In this document: positions 11,405 to 20,633 of the stretch, piece after piece
How positions within the stretch are numbered: position 1 is the first letter of the stretch
Layout of the letters: every line of letters begins with the position of its first letter
Position numbers and translations under genes: made by a program
Notes under the pieces: model-generated
Seen by the model: the letters and a program-made list of their open reading frames with translations, nothing else
Told to the model about the DNA's origin: nothing
The model's database searches: none
Assembly: GCA_023213315.1 (NCBI GenBank)
Contig: JAKCPI010021798.1
Span: 1 to 64,000 of the forward strand
From: Euborellia annulipes
Lineage: Eukaryota; Arthropoda; Insecta; Dermaptera; Anisolabididae
Length of the DNA stretch: 64,000 nucleotides
Direction: 5' to 3'

Positions 11405-12110
11405 TTTTTACTTTCTCTTACCTATGTATATATGTAATATATATATAGAGAGAGAAAGTATTGGATTCATGTCAAAAATTCGATGTCGAGATTTTGATGG
11501 ATCTTCACGTTTTGAGGTCCCCTGAATCCAAAAAAGTGGTTTTCGCGACATGGTCTGTCTGTGGGTGTGTGGGTGTGTGGGTGGGTGTGTGGGTGTGTGG
11601 GTGTGTGTTCAATTTTAAGCATGAAGGAATTGAGCTACGAGGTTGAAATTTTATATTTAAGTTAAACACCACCCGGGTCCGGAAAAATAAGCTTTTAATC
11701 AAAATCGGCCAAAGAGTACTAGTACTTTACTGATGTACTTTTTCAGTTTTTTTCGATTTTCTCAAAATTTGCTCCAACGATTTTTTTTTAAATTCAAAAA
11801 TCAATTATTTTTTAGATGCTCTTTCAAATGTATATTCTCATTTTGCGATTGAAATCTTCTGAAGACCACTTTACTCTTGTACTCCATAGAAAAGATAGGA
11901 GAAATGGTTGCCATGGTAACAAAATATAAATATTTTCCCATACTTATAAATTTTACATCTGAATTCCAATGTTCCGTACTGTCGGGAACTAAATATATGT
12001 CGACACAAAAAATCTGGTGTGACAAGCACAGAACACAACTTTCGATTACCGAAGGTAAGAGAAAGTTGTGTGCTGTGCGCCAGTCACACCAGATTTTTAC
12101 ATTATCGAAA
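11405..12110 (+). mobile_element. FB-1, near-complete copy with two terminal hairpins
   Basis: The best reference copy. The left tip (11409-11458) is a palindromic hairpin from TTTCTCTTACC to AGAGAGAAAG. The right tip (about 12009-12100) is a longer hairpin built from AATCTGGTGTGACAAGC and its partner, with GGTAAGAGAAAG in the loop-proximal arm. Between them lie a (GTGTGG)n stretch (11556-11605), a GCATGAAGGAATTGAGCTA block, a palindromic AGTACTAGTACT near 11716 and a 74-codon minus-strand frame (11801-12025) that recurs in other copies. No recognisable transposase. Confidence 0.8.
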
Positions 12111-12147
12111 TTAAATTTTCCGCTTCACGTCTAATATAGATTCGAAT

Positions 12148-12510
12148 GAAAAAAATTCTGGTGTGACTGTCGCGCACCACACAACTTTCTCTTACCTTCG
12201 GTAATCGAAAGTTGTGTTCTGTGCTTTTCACACCAGATTTTTTGTGTCGACATATATTTAGTTTCCACCAATATAATGGAATTTAAGATGTCAAATTTAT
12301 AAACATGGGAAAATATTTATATTTTGTTACCATGGCAATTATTTCTCCTATTTTTCCTATGAAGTACAAGAGTAAATTGTGCTTCAAACAATTTTGAGGG
12401 CAAAATGAGAATATAAATTTCAAAACGTGTATATCCATCAAAATCTCGACATCGAATTTCTTTATATTTCTTTATATTAACATATATAGAGGGAAGAGAA
12501 AGTAAAAAAC
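12148..12510 (-). repeat. FB-1 copy, reverse orientation, internally deleted
   Basis: Begins with the CTGGTGTGACTG hairpin (12150-12240), runs through ATATTTATATTTTGTTACCA and jumps directly to ACGTGTATATCCATCAAAAT, losing the middle third of the element. Ends at AGAGAAAG/TAAAAA at about 12500. It lies back-to-back with the copy 11405-12110, so the two form a large foldback. Confidence 0.85.
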
Positions 12511-12794
12511 AAAAGAGATTATTAAATACCTTTAATAAATCGCTCAATATGGAATGAGTTGAGTTGACTATATGTATTCGGTGTGATTTACACTTTAACA
12601 AAAATAAACGGGAGAAGAGAGAGAGAGAGAGTTCTGGCATTTAGACATGTATTGAATCTGATAATAATATTTAAAAGCTTAGGACAGACTCGATCTTATT
12701 CAATTTTAACTCAAATTAATTAATTATCTATAATATAAGCGATCCTGTAGATTGAAAGCGGAATATATCAATATAATGAGTGAATGATAATTAC

Positions 12795-12960
12795 CTAGTG
12801 TGATGTTTTCGAGAGTTTTAACGAAGAGAGAGAAAATTCGTTGTTGGTGCTGCAGCGTCGCCAGCTTGCCTATCTACTGACTGCAGGCTGCTGCATCAGG
12901 CGGCGACGGTCGCCGCGCTGGCTGGAGTGGGGGAAGCCAGCGAGCGCCGCCAACAATGCT
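12795..12960 (-). other. Duplicated exon-like GC-rich block A (partner 14683-14855)
   Basis: On the minus strand the block is bounded by ATTGACAG|AGCATTGTTGGCG and ACACTAG|GTAATTAT, acceptor- and donor-like ends matching those of the partner. About 165 nt, much GC-richer than its surroundings, with a palindromic core GCGGCGACGGTCGCCGC near 12900-12917. All three minus frames contain stops, so this copy is non-coding: a 5' untranslated exon, a decayed exon copy or a structured RNA segment. Confidence 0.45.
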
Positions 12961-13059
12961 CTGTCAATAATACAAGAAATAAAATTAAATTAGACGATTT
13001 TCATTGTTAATGACTTTTTTGCGAATTATTGCTTTTTTTTTTTTTTTTTTTTTTTTAAA

Positions 13060-13335
13060 CATTCACACTTTTTTCTCATTCACACTCACACTCACACACA
13101 CATTCACACAGTCTTTTCGGCAACTCAGGCCATTTAAGACTTTAGACGATAACCGTTGTTGATAAATATACATATAGGGGTCCAGGCATTCTTATTTAAG
13201 CCATTTGGTATCCAATTGGCTTAAATAAAATCATCGGACTGCCTGGGGTCCGAACCCGCGACGTTTGGTATACGAGGTTAGCACGCTAACCTCTACGCCA
13301 TGCCCCGAGGGCAATTATTGCTTTTAAAAAGACAT
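13060..13335 (-). repeat. tRNA-derived SINE, reverse orientation
   Basis: Read on the minus strand it has a tRNA-like head (A-box-like GGCGTAGAGGTTAGCGTGC, B-box-like GGGTTCGGACCC), the body TTGGATACCAAATGGCTTAA-type seen across the window, and a tail TCGTCTAAAGTC...GCCGAAAAGAC. It abuts its plus-strand sister at 13340, making a head-to-head pair. Confidence 0.75.
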
Positions 13336-13339
13336 TAAA

Positions 13340-13925
13340 AAAAGTCAGCCCTCGGACTTGGCGTAGTTGGTTAAGCGCCTGCCTTGTATACCAAGGGTCG
13401 AGAGTTCGGATCCTAGGCAGTCCGATGATTTCATTTAAGTCATTTGGATACCAAATGGCTTAAATATATATATATCATGGGCGTACCCAGCGAGGGGCAG
13501 GGGCAGCTGCCCCCTAGAAGCAACAAAAAAAAAAATTAAATGTTTATAAAGTGATGAAACGAAACAAAATTGGTGGATGGCGACGGGGAATGATTCTTTT
13601 TGTTAGGACTCGAGGGTTTTTAGGCCTTTAATTCGAAGGCTTTACCTCTCTATATAAAAAATAGCTATGTCACAATTTGGACGACTATGATCTGCCCCCC
13701 CCCTCCCTGGACGACCATGATCTGACTATGCCCCCCCCTAGATTTGATCCTGGGTACGCCCATGATATATATAATACAATATATTTATAATTATAATATA
13801 ATATAATTCTCATAATAACGGTTATCGTTTAAAGTCTTATATGGCCGAAAGTTGCCGAAAAGACTGTGCATAAGTGTGTGAATGTGAGTGTAAATGGGAA
13901 AAAAGTGTGAGTGTTTTTAACAAAA
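13340..13925 (+). repeat. tRNA-derived SINE, interrupted by a hAT MITE
   Basis: Head 13345-13425 has GGCGTAGTTGGTTAAGCGCC (A-box-like) and GAGTTCGGATCC (B-box-like). The body continues with GATTTCATTTAAGTCATTTG to 13475, is broken by the hAT element 13476-13764, and resumes with AACGGTTATCGTTTAAAGTC and GCCGAAAAGACTGTG up to about 13925. Confidence 0.75.
13476..13764 (+). mobile_element. hAT MITE (CATGGGCGTACCCAG ends)
   Basis: Ends CATGGGCGTACCCAGCGAGG and GATCCTGGGTACGCCCATG are inverted. Nearly the same element, reversed, lies at 62484-62766. The flanking AT dinucleotide repeat is consistent with an 8-bp ATATATAT duplication but is low complexity. Inserted into the SINE 13340-13925. Confidence 0.85.
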
Positions 13926-13929
13926 AAAA

Positions 13930-14680
13930 AAGTCATTCACGACCCATTTTTTTAATGTTAAATTTTTGTTTTCCTCTACCATAGAAAAAAAAAATGAAAT
14001 ATGTATTAAAAAAAATAATTAGCCTAATTATATAATGAAATTGAAAGACTCCATTTCTATTCTATTCCATTATTATTATTATTATTATTAGGTACTGCAT
14101 CTCTATTTATTTCAATTAATTGGTAGCTACTCATAATTATTTAAATGTAACTTTAATTTGTTGATGAAAATTAAAGAAGAAAATACATCTTGAGTTGATT
14201 CGTTAATATATTTATATCATAAATAAATAAATAATTCTAAAATAATAATCATGACAAACGATTCTGAATGGGAATTTTGTTCATGGAAAAGTTTTTTAAC
14301 AAATAAAAAAAATTTCTATTTTTATAAAATTAAATTTTACCACAGCTCGGAAGATCAAAACGGAAACGAATTATTTATAATATAAACTTATTTTAGTTTT
14401 CACCTTTTCCAAAGAAATTTGTTATATGAATTAAAATTTTGATATTATTTACATTTAATTAAATAGACGAAATAAAATCAGTTTTAATGTCTTATTTTGT
14501 AAAAATAAATTGTATTAAAAAAATATTCCATTATTGAATTCACTCTAACCTAAGATTTGAAACTTCTTGATTTGACCTTCATAAGAAAACGACATAAAAT
14601 TGCGATATAATACTGTATGTATCTCTTCTACTTCGCTTTTATAATTAAATTGAAGGGCAATAAATAATTGAGTGATATTT
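13930..14680. other. AT-rich stretch, nothing recognised
   Basis: Contains an (ATT)n run near 14070-14092 and homopolymers. No splice-bounded open frame seen on either strand. Confidence 0.45.
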
Positions 14681-14682
14681 AC

Positions 14683-14855
14683 CTGTTGGTGATGAATTCG
14701 AGAGAATTTCAACGAAGAGACGAGAGAATGATGCCTTGGCGTTTGAGCTGCAGCGTCGCGGCGCGTTCGCTTGCCTGGAGACTGACTGAGGGCTGCTGCC
14801 TGAGGCGGCGACGGTCGCCGCACTGGCTGGAGTGGGGGGAGGCGCCAACAATGCT
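14683..14855 (-). other. Duplicated exon-like GC-rich block B (partner 12795-12960)
   Basis: Minus strand, bounded by a pyrimidine-rich stretch with TTCTATTTATAG|AGCATTGTTGGCG and by TCACCAACAG|GTAAATATC. Conserved with block A at both ends and over the core (GGCGGCGACGGTCGCCGC near 14804-14821). Unlike A, two frames are open throughout. One (phase 2 in, phase 1 out) reads ALLAPPPTPASAATVAASGS and onward; the other (phase 1 in, phase 0 out) ends ...SRIHHQQ and would join in frame to the 1522-2040 exon. Whether it is coding is unresolved; a plus-strand TATAAATAG at 14857 is incidental or promoter-like. Confidence 0.45.
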
Positions 14856-14967
14856 CTATAAATAGAACACAAGCAATAAAATTAAATTAATTATTTTAAA
14901 GATTATCTTTTAAAGAAAAATAAATTATTTCTATTTTATGCGAATTATCTCTTGCAAAAAGACATAA

Positions 14968-15362
14968 TAAATCTGGTGTGAGTGGTCGCACAGCACAAAA
15001 CTTTCTCTTCTCTAAATAATTAAAAGTTGTGTTATGTGCTTGTCGTTTTTGTGTCGAGATTAGTTTCCGCCAATATATTAGAATCCAAAATGTAGAAAAA
15101 CAGAAAAATATTTTTTATATTTTGTTATCATGGCAACCATTTCTTTTATCTTTACTATGAAGAAAAAGTGGTTTTCAGAAGATTTCAACGGCAAAATGAG
15201 AATTTACATTTTAAAGAGCATCTAAAAAATAATTGATTTTTACTTTCTCTTACCTCTATATATATATGTTAATATTTATAGGGAGAGAAAGTATTGGATT
15301 CATGTCAAAAATTCGATGTCGAGATTTTGATGGATATACACGTTTTGAGGTCCCCTGAAGGC
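14968..15362. repeat. Rearranged FB-1 copy
   Basis: CTGGTGTGAGTGGTCGCAC hairpin end, then ATATTTTGTTATCATGGCAACC and GAATTTACATTTTAAAGAGC blocks, then a second family tip (TTTCTCTTACCTCTATATA ... GGGAGAGAAAG) followed by the TCGATGTCGAGATTTTGA block. Parts of two copies appear joined near 15240. The adjacent 15362-15600 holds C- and A-homopolymers and hAT-like remnants. Confidence 0.8.
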
Positions 15363-15603
15363 CCGGGCCCCCCCCCCCCACCGAAATTTCCCAAACACAT
15401 ATACATTTATAGGGATATACAGACATCAGCGCAATAAATTTTTCCGCAGGGTGGACAACTTTGGTTCCGCAAAAGAAAAAAATGTTCCGCAAAAAATTTC
15501 GTGTGAAAAAAAATTTAGTTTCTTAAAAAAAAAAAAAAAAAATTCCGCAGAAAAATTTTTGAGTTCGCCCCCCCCCCCGAAAAAAATTTATATACGCCCC
15601 TGG

Positions 15604-16400
15604 AGAGGAGACTCAGACTAGAACTTGAAGCGTAGCTAAATTTGGCCCATTAGTTTGTCGCTCCTACACTTCTTTCTTCTCGAAATCCTCTAAAGATGGA
15701 ACGTCTAGAGCGGACCTCTTCTTCTTCTATACATAGCTACGCCACAGGTTATTAATTATCTATATGTGAATTAATTATTATATGATATGAAAAAAATTTA
15801 CTAGGTCCGCGGATGAAATATCTTTGGGAAAGACCACCTACCTACCTAGAAAATGCACTTGAGTAATAATCTAAGATTAGCTATATTTAAATCTAACTAA
15901 TAGCTAGAGCTCTCTATCTCTGTGAATTAATCTAAGATGAATGAAATGTAAATTAAGTTATATGCTGGGTATGTGAGATAGGAGTTGGGAAGAATAAAAC
16001 CAGCGTTGTCGAACACTTTTATACTTTTATTCAAGCAGACGTTTCGGTAACCATAAAGGTTGCCATCCTCAGTGCCAATGAAAGTTTTTCAAAAGTGTCC
16101 CTGTCATATATATAAGGTTGTATGGTATAGGAAGCATCAGCCTGGAGCGCTCGGCAAGTAATCTTACTTGTCGAGCGCTCCAGGCTGATGCTTCCTATAC
16201 CATACAACCTTATTATATATGACAGGGACACTTTTGAAAAACTTTCATTGGCACTGAGGATGGCAACCTTTATGGTTACCGAAACGTCTGCTTGAATAAA
16301 AGTGTAAAAGTGTTCGACAACGCTGGTTTTATTCTTCTCAACTCCAATCCGAATGAATGGAATTTTTAATTTAAATATCTAATAATTTAGGCCTTCCAGG
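15604..16400 (+). mobile_element. Copy 2 of the element at 7723-9312, carrying an inserted palindrome
   Basis: Starts GAGGAGACTCAGACTAGAAC like 7727, joins at 15630 to the segment equivalent to 8526-8840, and resumes at 16361 with AATTTTTAATTTAAATATCT equivalent to 8841-8870. The join at 15630 removes about 780 bp present in copy 1. The insertion between 15948 and about 16360 is the foldback 15981-16345. Confidence 0.7.
15981..16345. mobile_element. Near-perfect 365-bp palindrome with inverted hammerhead-like motifs
   Basis: Each arm is about 180 bp and the centre lies at 16162-16163 with essentially no spacer (GGCAAGTAA/TTACTTGTC). Both arms contain a hammerhead-like core, plus strand at 16254-16288: CTGAGGA, then the short hairpin GGCAACC/GGTTACC, then GAAACGTC, with GGCA (16250-16253) able to pair with TGCT (16289-16292). 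AATAAA follows closely. The flanks share GAATGAAAT / GAATGAATG, a probable imperfect target duplication. The empty site is preserved at 8840. Resembles Penelope-like element termini; no reverse transcriptase is present. Confidence 0.75.
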
Positions 16401-16500
16401 CCTCGTCTGGTCCCATGCTCCCCTCCCGGGGTGGGGGGAGGGCAGCGAGAATGGTTGGTCCCTTGCCCCCAGTCAAATTTCCTAGTTACGCCCATGATAA
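16388..16500. repeat. hAT-like end fragment
   Basis: G/C-run interior followed by TCCTAGTTACGCCCATG, the right-end sequence of the hAT MITEs elsewhere in the window. The left end is not recognisable. Confidence 0.5.
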
Positions 16501-16889
16501 TATGTAACACAATTTTATGCTCTATGAAATAAAAATGTTGTAGTAAAAAGTGAGGCCGCCACACGCGGGTCGGAGATAGGTATTGTATGCAAGCTTTCTT
16601 TTTGGAAAAACTACTGTAGTTTATTTATCAAAGAGAGAAGCCCCTCTGAAGCGGGCACAGCAGCTAGTCGTTTTTCACTAATTTGTTCCATTGACAATAT
16701 ATATTTTGAATTTTAATTATTAGAACTTATACAAAAATTTAATCTAGGGGTTTTTTTTTAGCTTTTTTTTAAGTCTCTTCGGCATAGGTTTACTTATTAA
16801 TTTAATACGATATATTAGGAGGTAGAGTCCCGCCGACCCCCCACTGCGGGAATAAGGTGAGGAAAAAAAATTAAATGGTAGAGGCACAT

Positions 16890-16990
16890 CTGATATCCAA
16901 ATGATTTTAAAAAATTCATCGAACTGCCTGGGATCCGAATCCGCGTCCAGTGAAATAATTGAAATTTGCATGACTAGGTGCCCACCGAGG
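16890..16990 (-). repeat. SINE fragment
   Basis: CATCGAACTGCCTGGGATCC and GAATCCGCG match the SINE body and B-box region seen at 13225-13260; the rest is lost. Confidence 0.5.
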
Positions 16991-17487
16991 GCGGGCCATG
17001 CAGCTAATTAAATTTAAATGAAAAAATACGAGAGACAAATTAATCAATTAGATGAAAAAAAGTTATAGATATAAACTGCAAGAATATTCCTATGCTTTTC
17101 TGAAAAAGCCTATTCTCATGTTTGTTATCCATATGCTAAGATATACTAAGTAGGCCTACCTATTAACCCAACAAACTTGTCCTGACTTGCTACTACTTGA
17201 TACTGAGGCTTAAAAGACAGTCAGAGAGAGAGCCAAATCGTCTTTTAATATTTTATTAAATTAATAAAATAAATGCACTTAGCGCCTAGAAACAAGCTTC
17301 AGAGAACCACGAAATAAATATAAACATTTTGTTATATTCCCTCACTGACTCATTTGAATAAAATTTTTATAAAACCACAATTACGTATATATAATTAATA
17401 AATAATAATTTTTTATGGAGGTTTTTATATTTCTAATATTTAATATAATAAACCAAGTATTAATGTACGTGGAGAAATGAAATTTAC

Positions 17488-17569
17488 CTAAAATGTCCTT
17501 CAAGTTTAGAAGAAACGCGAATTTTTCATGGGAGCCCAGGTTAGAGACGTCTGCCCCACGCGTCGCCAT
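17488..17569 (-). CDS. Candidate first coding exon, 27 codons, phase 1 donor
   Basis: Minus strand: ACATGGCGACGCG start context, then an open frame (MATRGADVSNLGSHEKF...) to GACATTTTAG|GTAAATTTC, a good donor. The segment around the start is CpG-rich (ACGCGTGGGGCAGACGTC), unlike its neighbourhood, so it may be a promoter-proximal exon. Downstream partners on the minus strand could be the 14.7 or 2 kb exons, but phase 1 does not fit the 1522-2046 frame. No family recognised. Confidence 0.3.
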
Positions 17570-17604
17570 GTTCCAAATGAGGCATGAAATTTTTAACACG
17601 GAAG
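17568..17604 (+). CDS. Alternative reading of the same locus: plus-strand first exon, 12 codons
   Basis: GTCGCCATGTTCC is a fair start context. The 37-nt frame ends at CACGGAAG|GTGAGTCAC, a strong donor, phase 1. It overlaps the minus-strand candidate 17488-17569 by two bases, head to head. Either one of the two is spurious or the CpG-rich block is a divergent promoter. No partner exon identified. Confidence 0.2.
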
Positions 17605-17963
17605 GTGAGTCACTTATCACTGTCCCCACTCTACTAAACTCTCTTTGACCTTCCTATTAAATATAAGGCAATTTTCTTCCATTGAAATACAATAAGGCCA
17701 CCGATTGGCCAGAGCCAGCGAGAGTGGGGGAGGGTTGGGGTTGAGGACGGAATCCTTTACTAATAGATACTTGGCAACGATCCAAATTATTTGAATTAGA
17801 AAGAATATAAATTAATAGAAAGTAATTTTAAATTAAAATTTAAAGTAAAATCATTTTAATATATAAAATCTGTTCTGACTGGTTGCACAGCACACACTTT
17901 AACCTTAAATTCGATATTTGAATATATTTAATTAAATAAATATTGGTAATAAAGCTCACTCAC

Positions 17964-18041
17964 CAATTTTGAAGAATGGAAAAGACAGGCATCGTGGCAG
18001 ACTGAATCGAAGAGAAGAGCGGAGTTGATTTCAAATTCCAT
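17964..18041 (-). CDS. Candidate first coding exon, 26 codons, phase 0 donor
   Basis: Minus strand ATG at 18041 opens MEFEINSALLFDSVCHDACL... and runs to TTCAAAATTG|GTGAGTGAGC, a near-consensus donor, in phase 0. Phase 0 is what the 1522-2040 exon would need if entered at GAG|GATGAC, so this could be a distant first exon of that gene (intron about 16 kb). A second ATG in another frame (MPVFSILQNW) also reaches the donor. Short; could be chance. Confidence 0.3.
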
Positions 18042-18049
18042 CTTAATAT

Positions 18050-18980
18050 AAAATAATAAATTTTATTAGATTCATAAAAAAAATGAATAAAGAAAACATA
18101 TGGGTTTATTATCTAAATGAATTTTCTCTCAACTTCAAATGAATGTGTGAGGTGAATGTGAGTAAAAAATCAAATAGTCATATCCTATTATATTTACCTG
18201 GATTCCATTAAATGATGTTATAGATTATTATAATATAGATAAATACTAATAAATATACACTTTATTAATTTCACATGTAAGATTAATCTACTATAATTAA
18301 TAAATTGATGTCGGCGTCATCACTCTTGAGAGAAGAGAAAGCTTTCTCGGCTCCCAGCTCCGATTGTTAGGTTCAACATGAACATAGCTTCGGAGAGTTC
18401 AAAAATTGATTATTCGGAAAATATCTAAATAAATTTATTTTATTTGAAAATTTATAATTTATAGTTTTTAATTTTATTTTTAAATAACATAATATTTTAT
18501 TCAATTAAGTTGAATTTTTGAAAAATAAATATAATCCAAAATGTACTTTAATTAGTAGTAGTAGTATTATATTTTTTTTGGCCTCCAACCGTAGATAATT
18601 TAGCCACGGTGTACTTTAATTAAATTAAATGATTGGAATGAAATTAGCATTAAAAATTAGTAAGAAATAACATATAAATAAATTAGAAAATCATTTAACT
18701 ATTAAATGATTATTTTTAATTTGATTATTTAAAATTTTCACAATCATTATTTTATACAAGGGCGTATATACTATCCCCCCTCCTCCGCCGTTAGGGAGGT
18801 CAATCAGGATAAATTTCTCAGAGATTTTATAACATGTAATAGTGAGTGGGGTTTTCTTCATGTAAATGGGTCGTTTTGATAACTTACCTACCCCAACATT
18901 AAAATAGCATCCCTATGGGGAAATACATGGTGTTTGTCCTTCAGCATTAAAATAGCTGAAGGATAAACACCCCGAGGATA
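18050..18980. other. AT-rich stretch, no gene seen
   Basis: A small GC-richer island (18300-18410, AGAGAAGAGAAAGCTTTCTC, itself partly palindromic) has no convincing splice sites. A hAT-like remnant lies near 18770-18800 (GGGCGTATATACT and C/G runs). Confidence 0.4.
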
Positions 18981-18984
18981 AGAA

Positions 18985-19265
18985 CATTTTTTTCGCCAAC
19001 TTAGGCCATTTAAGACTTTTTACGATAACCGTTATTATAAATATATACAAGTATATATTGGGGTCCAGGCATTCTTATTTAAGCTATTTGGTATCTAAAT
19101 GCACACAGCTTTTTGCCGAAAGACCGACGGTAAACTTGATAGTTTTAATGTTGCAATGGACAGCACGCCTAAGCCCCGGAAAGGCGGAGATCCTGGGTTC
19201 GATTCCAGGGGGCCAAGGGATGTTTGGCCTCACCAAAAAAAAAACACTCAGTCTTGTTAAATATT
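18985..19265. repeat. SINE sequences (tail fragment plus tRNA-like head)
   Basis: 18995-19095 repeats the tail and body seen at 13110-13200 (GCCATTTAAGACTTT, GATAACCGTTATT, GGGGTCCAGGCATTCTTATT). 19150-19235 holds a tRNA-like segment (CACGCCTAAGCCCCGG, then GGGTTCGATTCCAGG, a good B-box). Two different SINE fragments are juxtaposed. Confidence 0.65.
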
Positions 19266-19291
19266 GATAGTTTTAGCCCATACACCCAAGG

Positions 19292-19569
19292 AAGTGGCGT
19301 AACGTACGCCCCCGCAGACCCCGCGATGCGGGGGGCCCCGGATCTTGAGGGGCCCTCGGGCCGGGCCGGGCTAAAAAACTGTAGCTCCGATAAAAACAGA
19401 AAAATTTAGATAAAAAAAAAATAATGAAAATTTATCTTTGAGAGGGCCCGGGGCCCTCAGAGTTCAGAGATATACGGTATTTTAAAAATATCTTTTGTAT
19501 GGTCTAATAATGGGGCCCGAAATAAAATTTGCGGGGGGGGGGGGGCAGCTAAAAAACGTTACGCTAGTG
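19292..19569. mobile_element. hAT MITE with 8-bp target duplication ACCCAAGG
   Basis: Ends AAGTGGCGTAACGT and ACGTTACGCTAGTG. ACCCAAGG flanks both sides (19284-19291 and 19570-19577). The interior is rich in GGGCCC and a G-homopolymer; no coding. Confidence 0.85.
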
Positions 19570-19579
19570 ACCCAAGGGT

Positions 19580-20310
19580 TGGCTATTAATAAAGAAGTGA
19601 AAAACCTGATGAGTAGACGATAGGAACGATAAGGGATCGGCTCTTGAGCCAGGATTGATTTTCGTTAGTGTGCCGACTATTGTGCCTCCATCACTATAAA
19701 TTGCAATCAGTCATCATTAAAACTCTTCTTTTTCTTATTAATTTTCAAAAAATTTCGTGAGGATGGTTACTTGACCTCTTTGTTTATTAGTTCCACTAGA
19801 AGAAATCTAATTTGTCCTGCTTTATATGGACTCTGTATATTCAACAGGCATGAGAAAATATATTTTTTTTGCTCTATGAATTAAAAAATATGTAGCATTA
19901 TCGAATTAAATGAAGTGAAGATTTATATGTGAATATTGTTTAATTATTTGAATAATAATGCATATGACCGAAAGGAAATGAATTTTAATTTTTACATTTG
20001 TATAGAAATTCTTCATTTATTCTCTTATTTCTAAGAATGTTAGAAATGATACATGCCAACAAAAGAATTAATTTACTTATTTGTAAAATAGGTAAATTTT
20101 CACTTTAATTACCCTTTCCCCTTGGCTTAATTATATCTTTTCAACCAAGCCAAAGCTATAATGAATTTACCAATAATTAATTGGGCTTTTGGAAATAGCA
20201 CATTTCAAAGCCAAGCACTTTAATTTCCATATCAATGGAGATTTTGCGAATCTCATTTAGTTTAATGAGGATCTTGTGATTGAATGTAAAATTAAAATTC
20301 GGCTTTAATG
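19580..20310. other. No gene recognised
   Basis: AT-rich sequence without splice-bounded open frames; nothing repeated elsewhere in the window was noticed. Confidence 0.4.
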
Positions 20311-20315
20311 ATTTA

Positions 20316-20394
20316 GGAAAGGTGTAAACAGGCCACTGCAGTCCAATAGAAAAACAAAATATATAAAAATATATAATTTAAATAAATTATTAGG

Positions 20395-20440
<46 letters not shown>

Positions 20441-20479
20441 TTTTTCTATTGGACTGCAGTGGCCTGTTTACACCTTTCC
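20316..20479. repeat. 164-bp inverted repeat with (TA)n in the loop
   Basis: Arms of about 45 bp are essentially perfect (GGAAAGGTGTAAACAGGCCA... mirrored by ...GGCCTGTTTACACCTTTCC). The spacer holds (TA)n at 20396-20435. Such a structure is a foldback MITE or source of a long hairpin RNA. No TSD identified. Confidence 0.9.
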
Positions 20480-20633
20480 TGAATACATTCAGTTCTGGGT
20501 GAGTGCTATCATTTAATGATTTAGTTGGTGATTCAAAGTCAAATTTTGTTTCTATCATTTTAAAATTTGAATTTATAAATATGAATTTGATTTTTGGAAA
20601 ATATTAGCAAAATCAAATATAAATTATTAGACG

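Noticed and set aside
14545..14823. 92-codon frame running past the donor at 14683
   Set aside because: Only the part up to the donor is GC-rich; the extension VNITQL... is intronic AT-rich sequence.
20313..20558. 81-codon ORF with IYIYIY repeat
   Set aside because: Translation of a (TA)n microsatellite within an inverted repeat.
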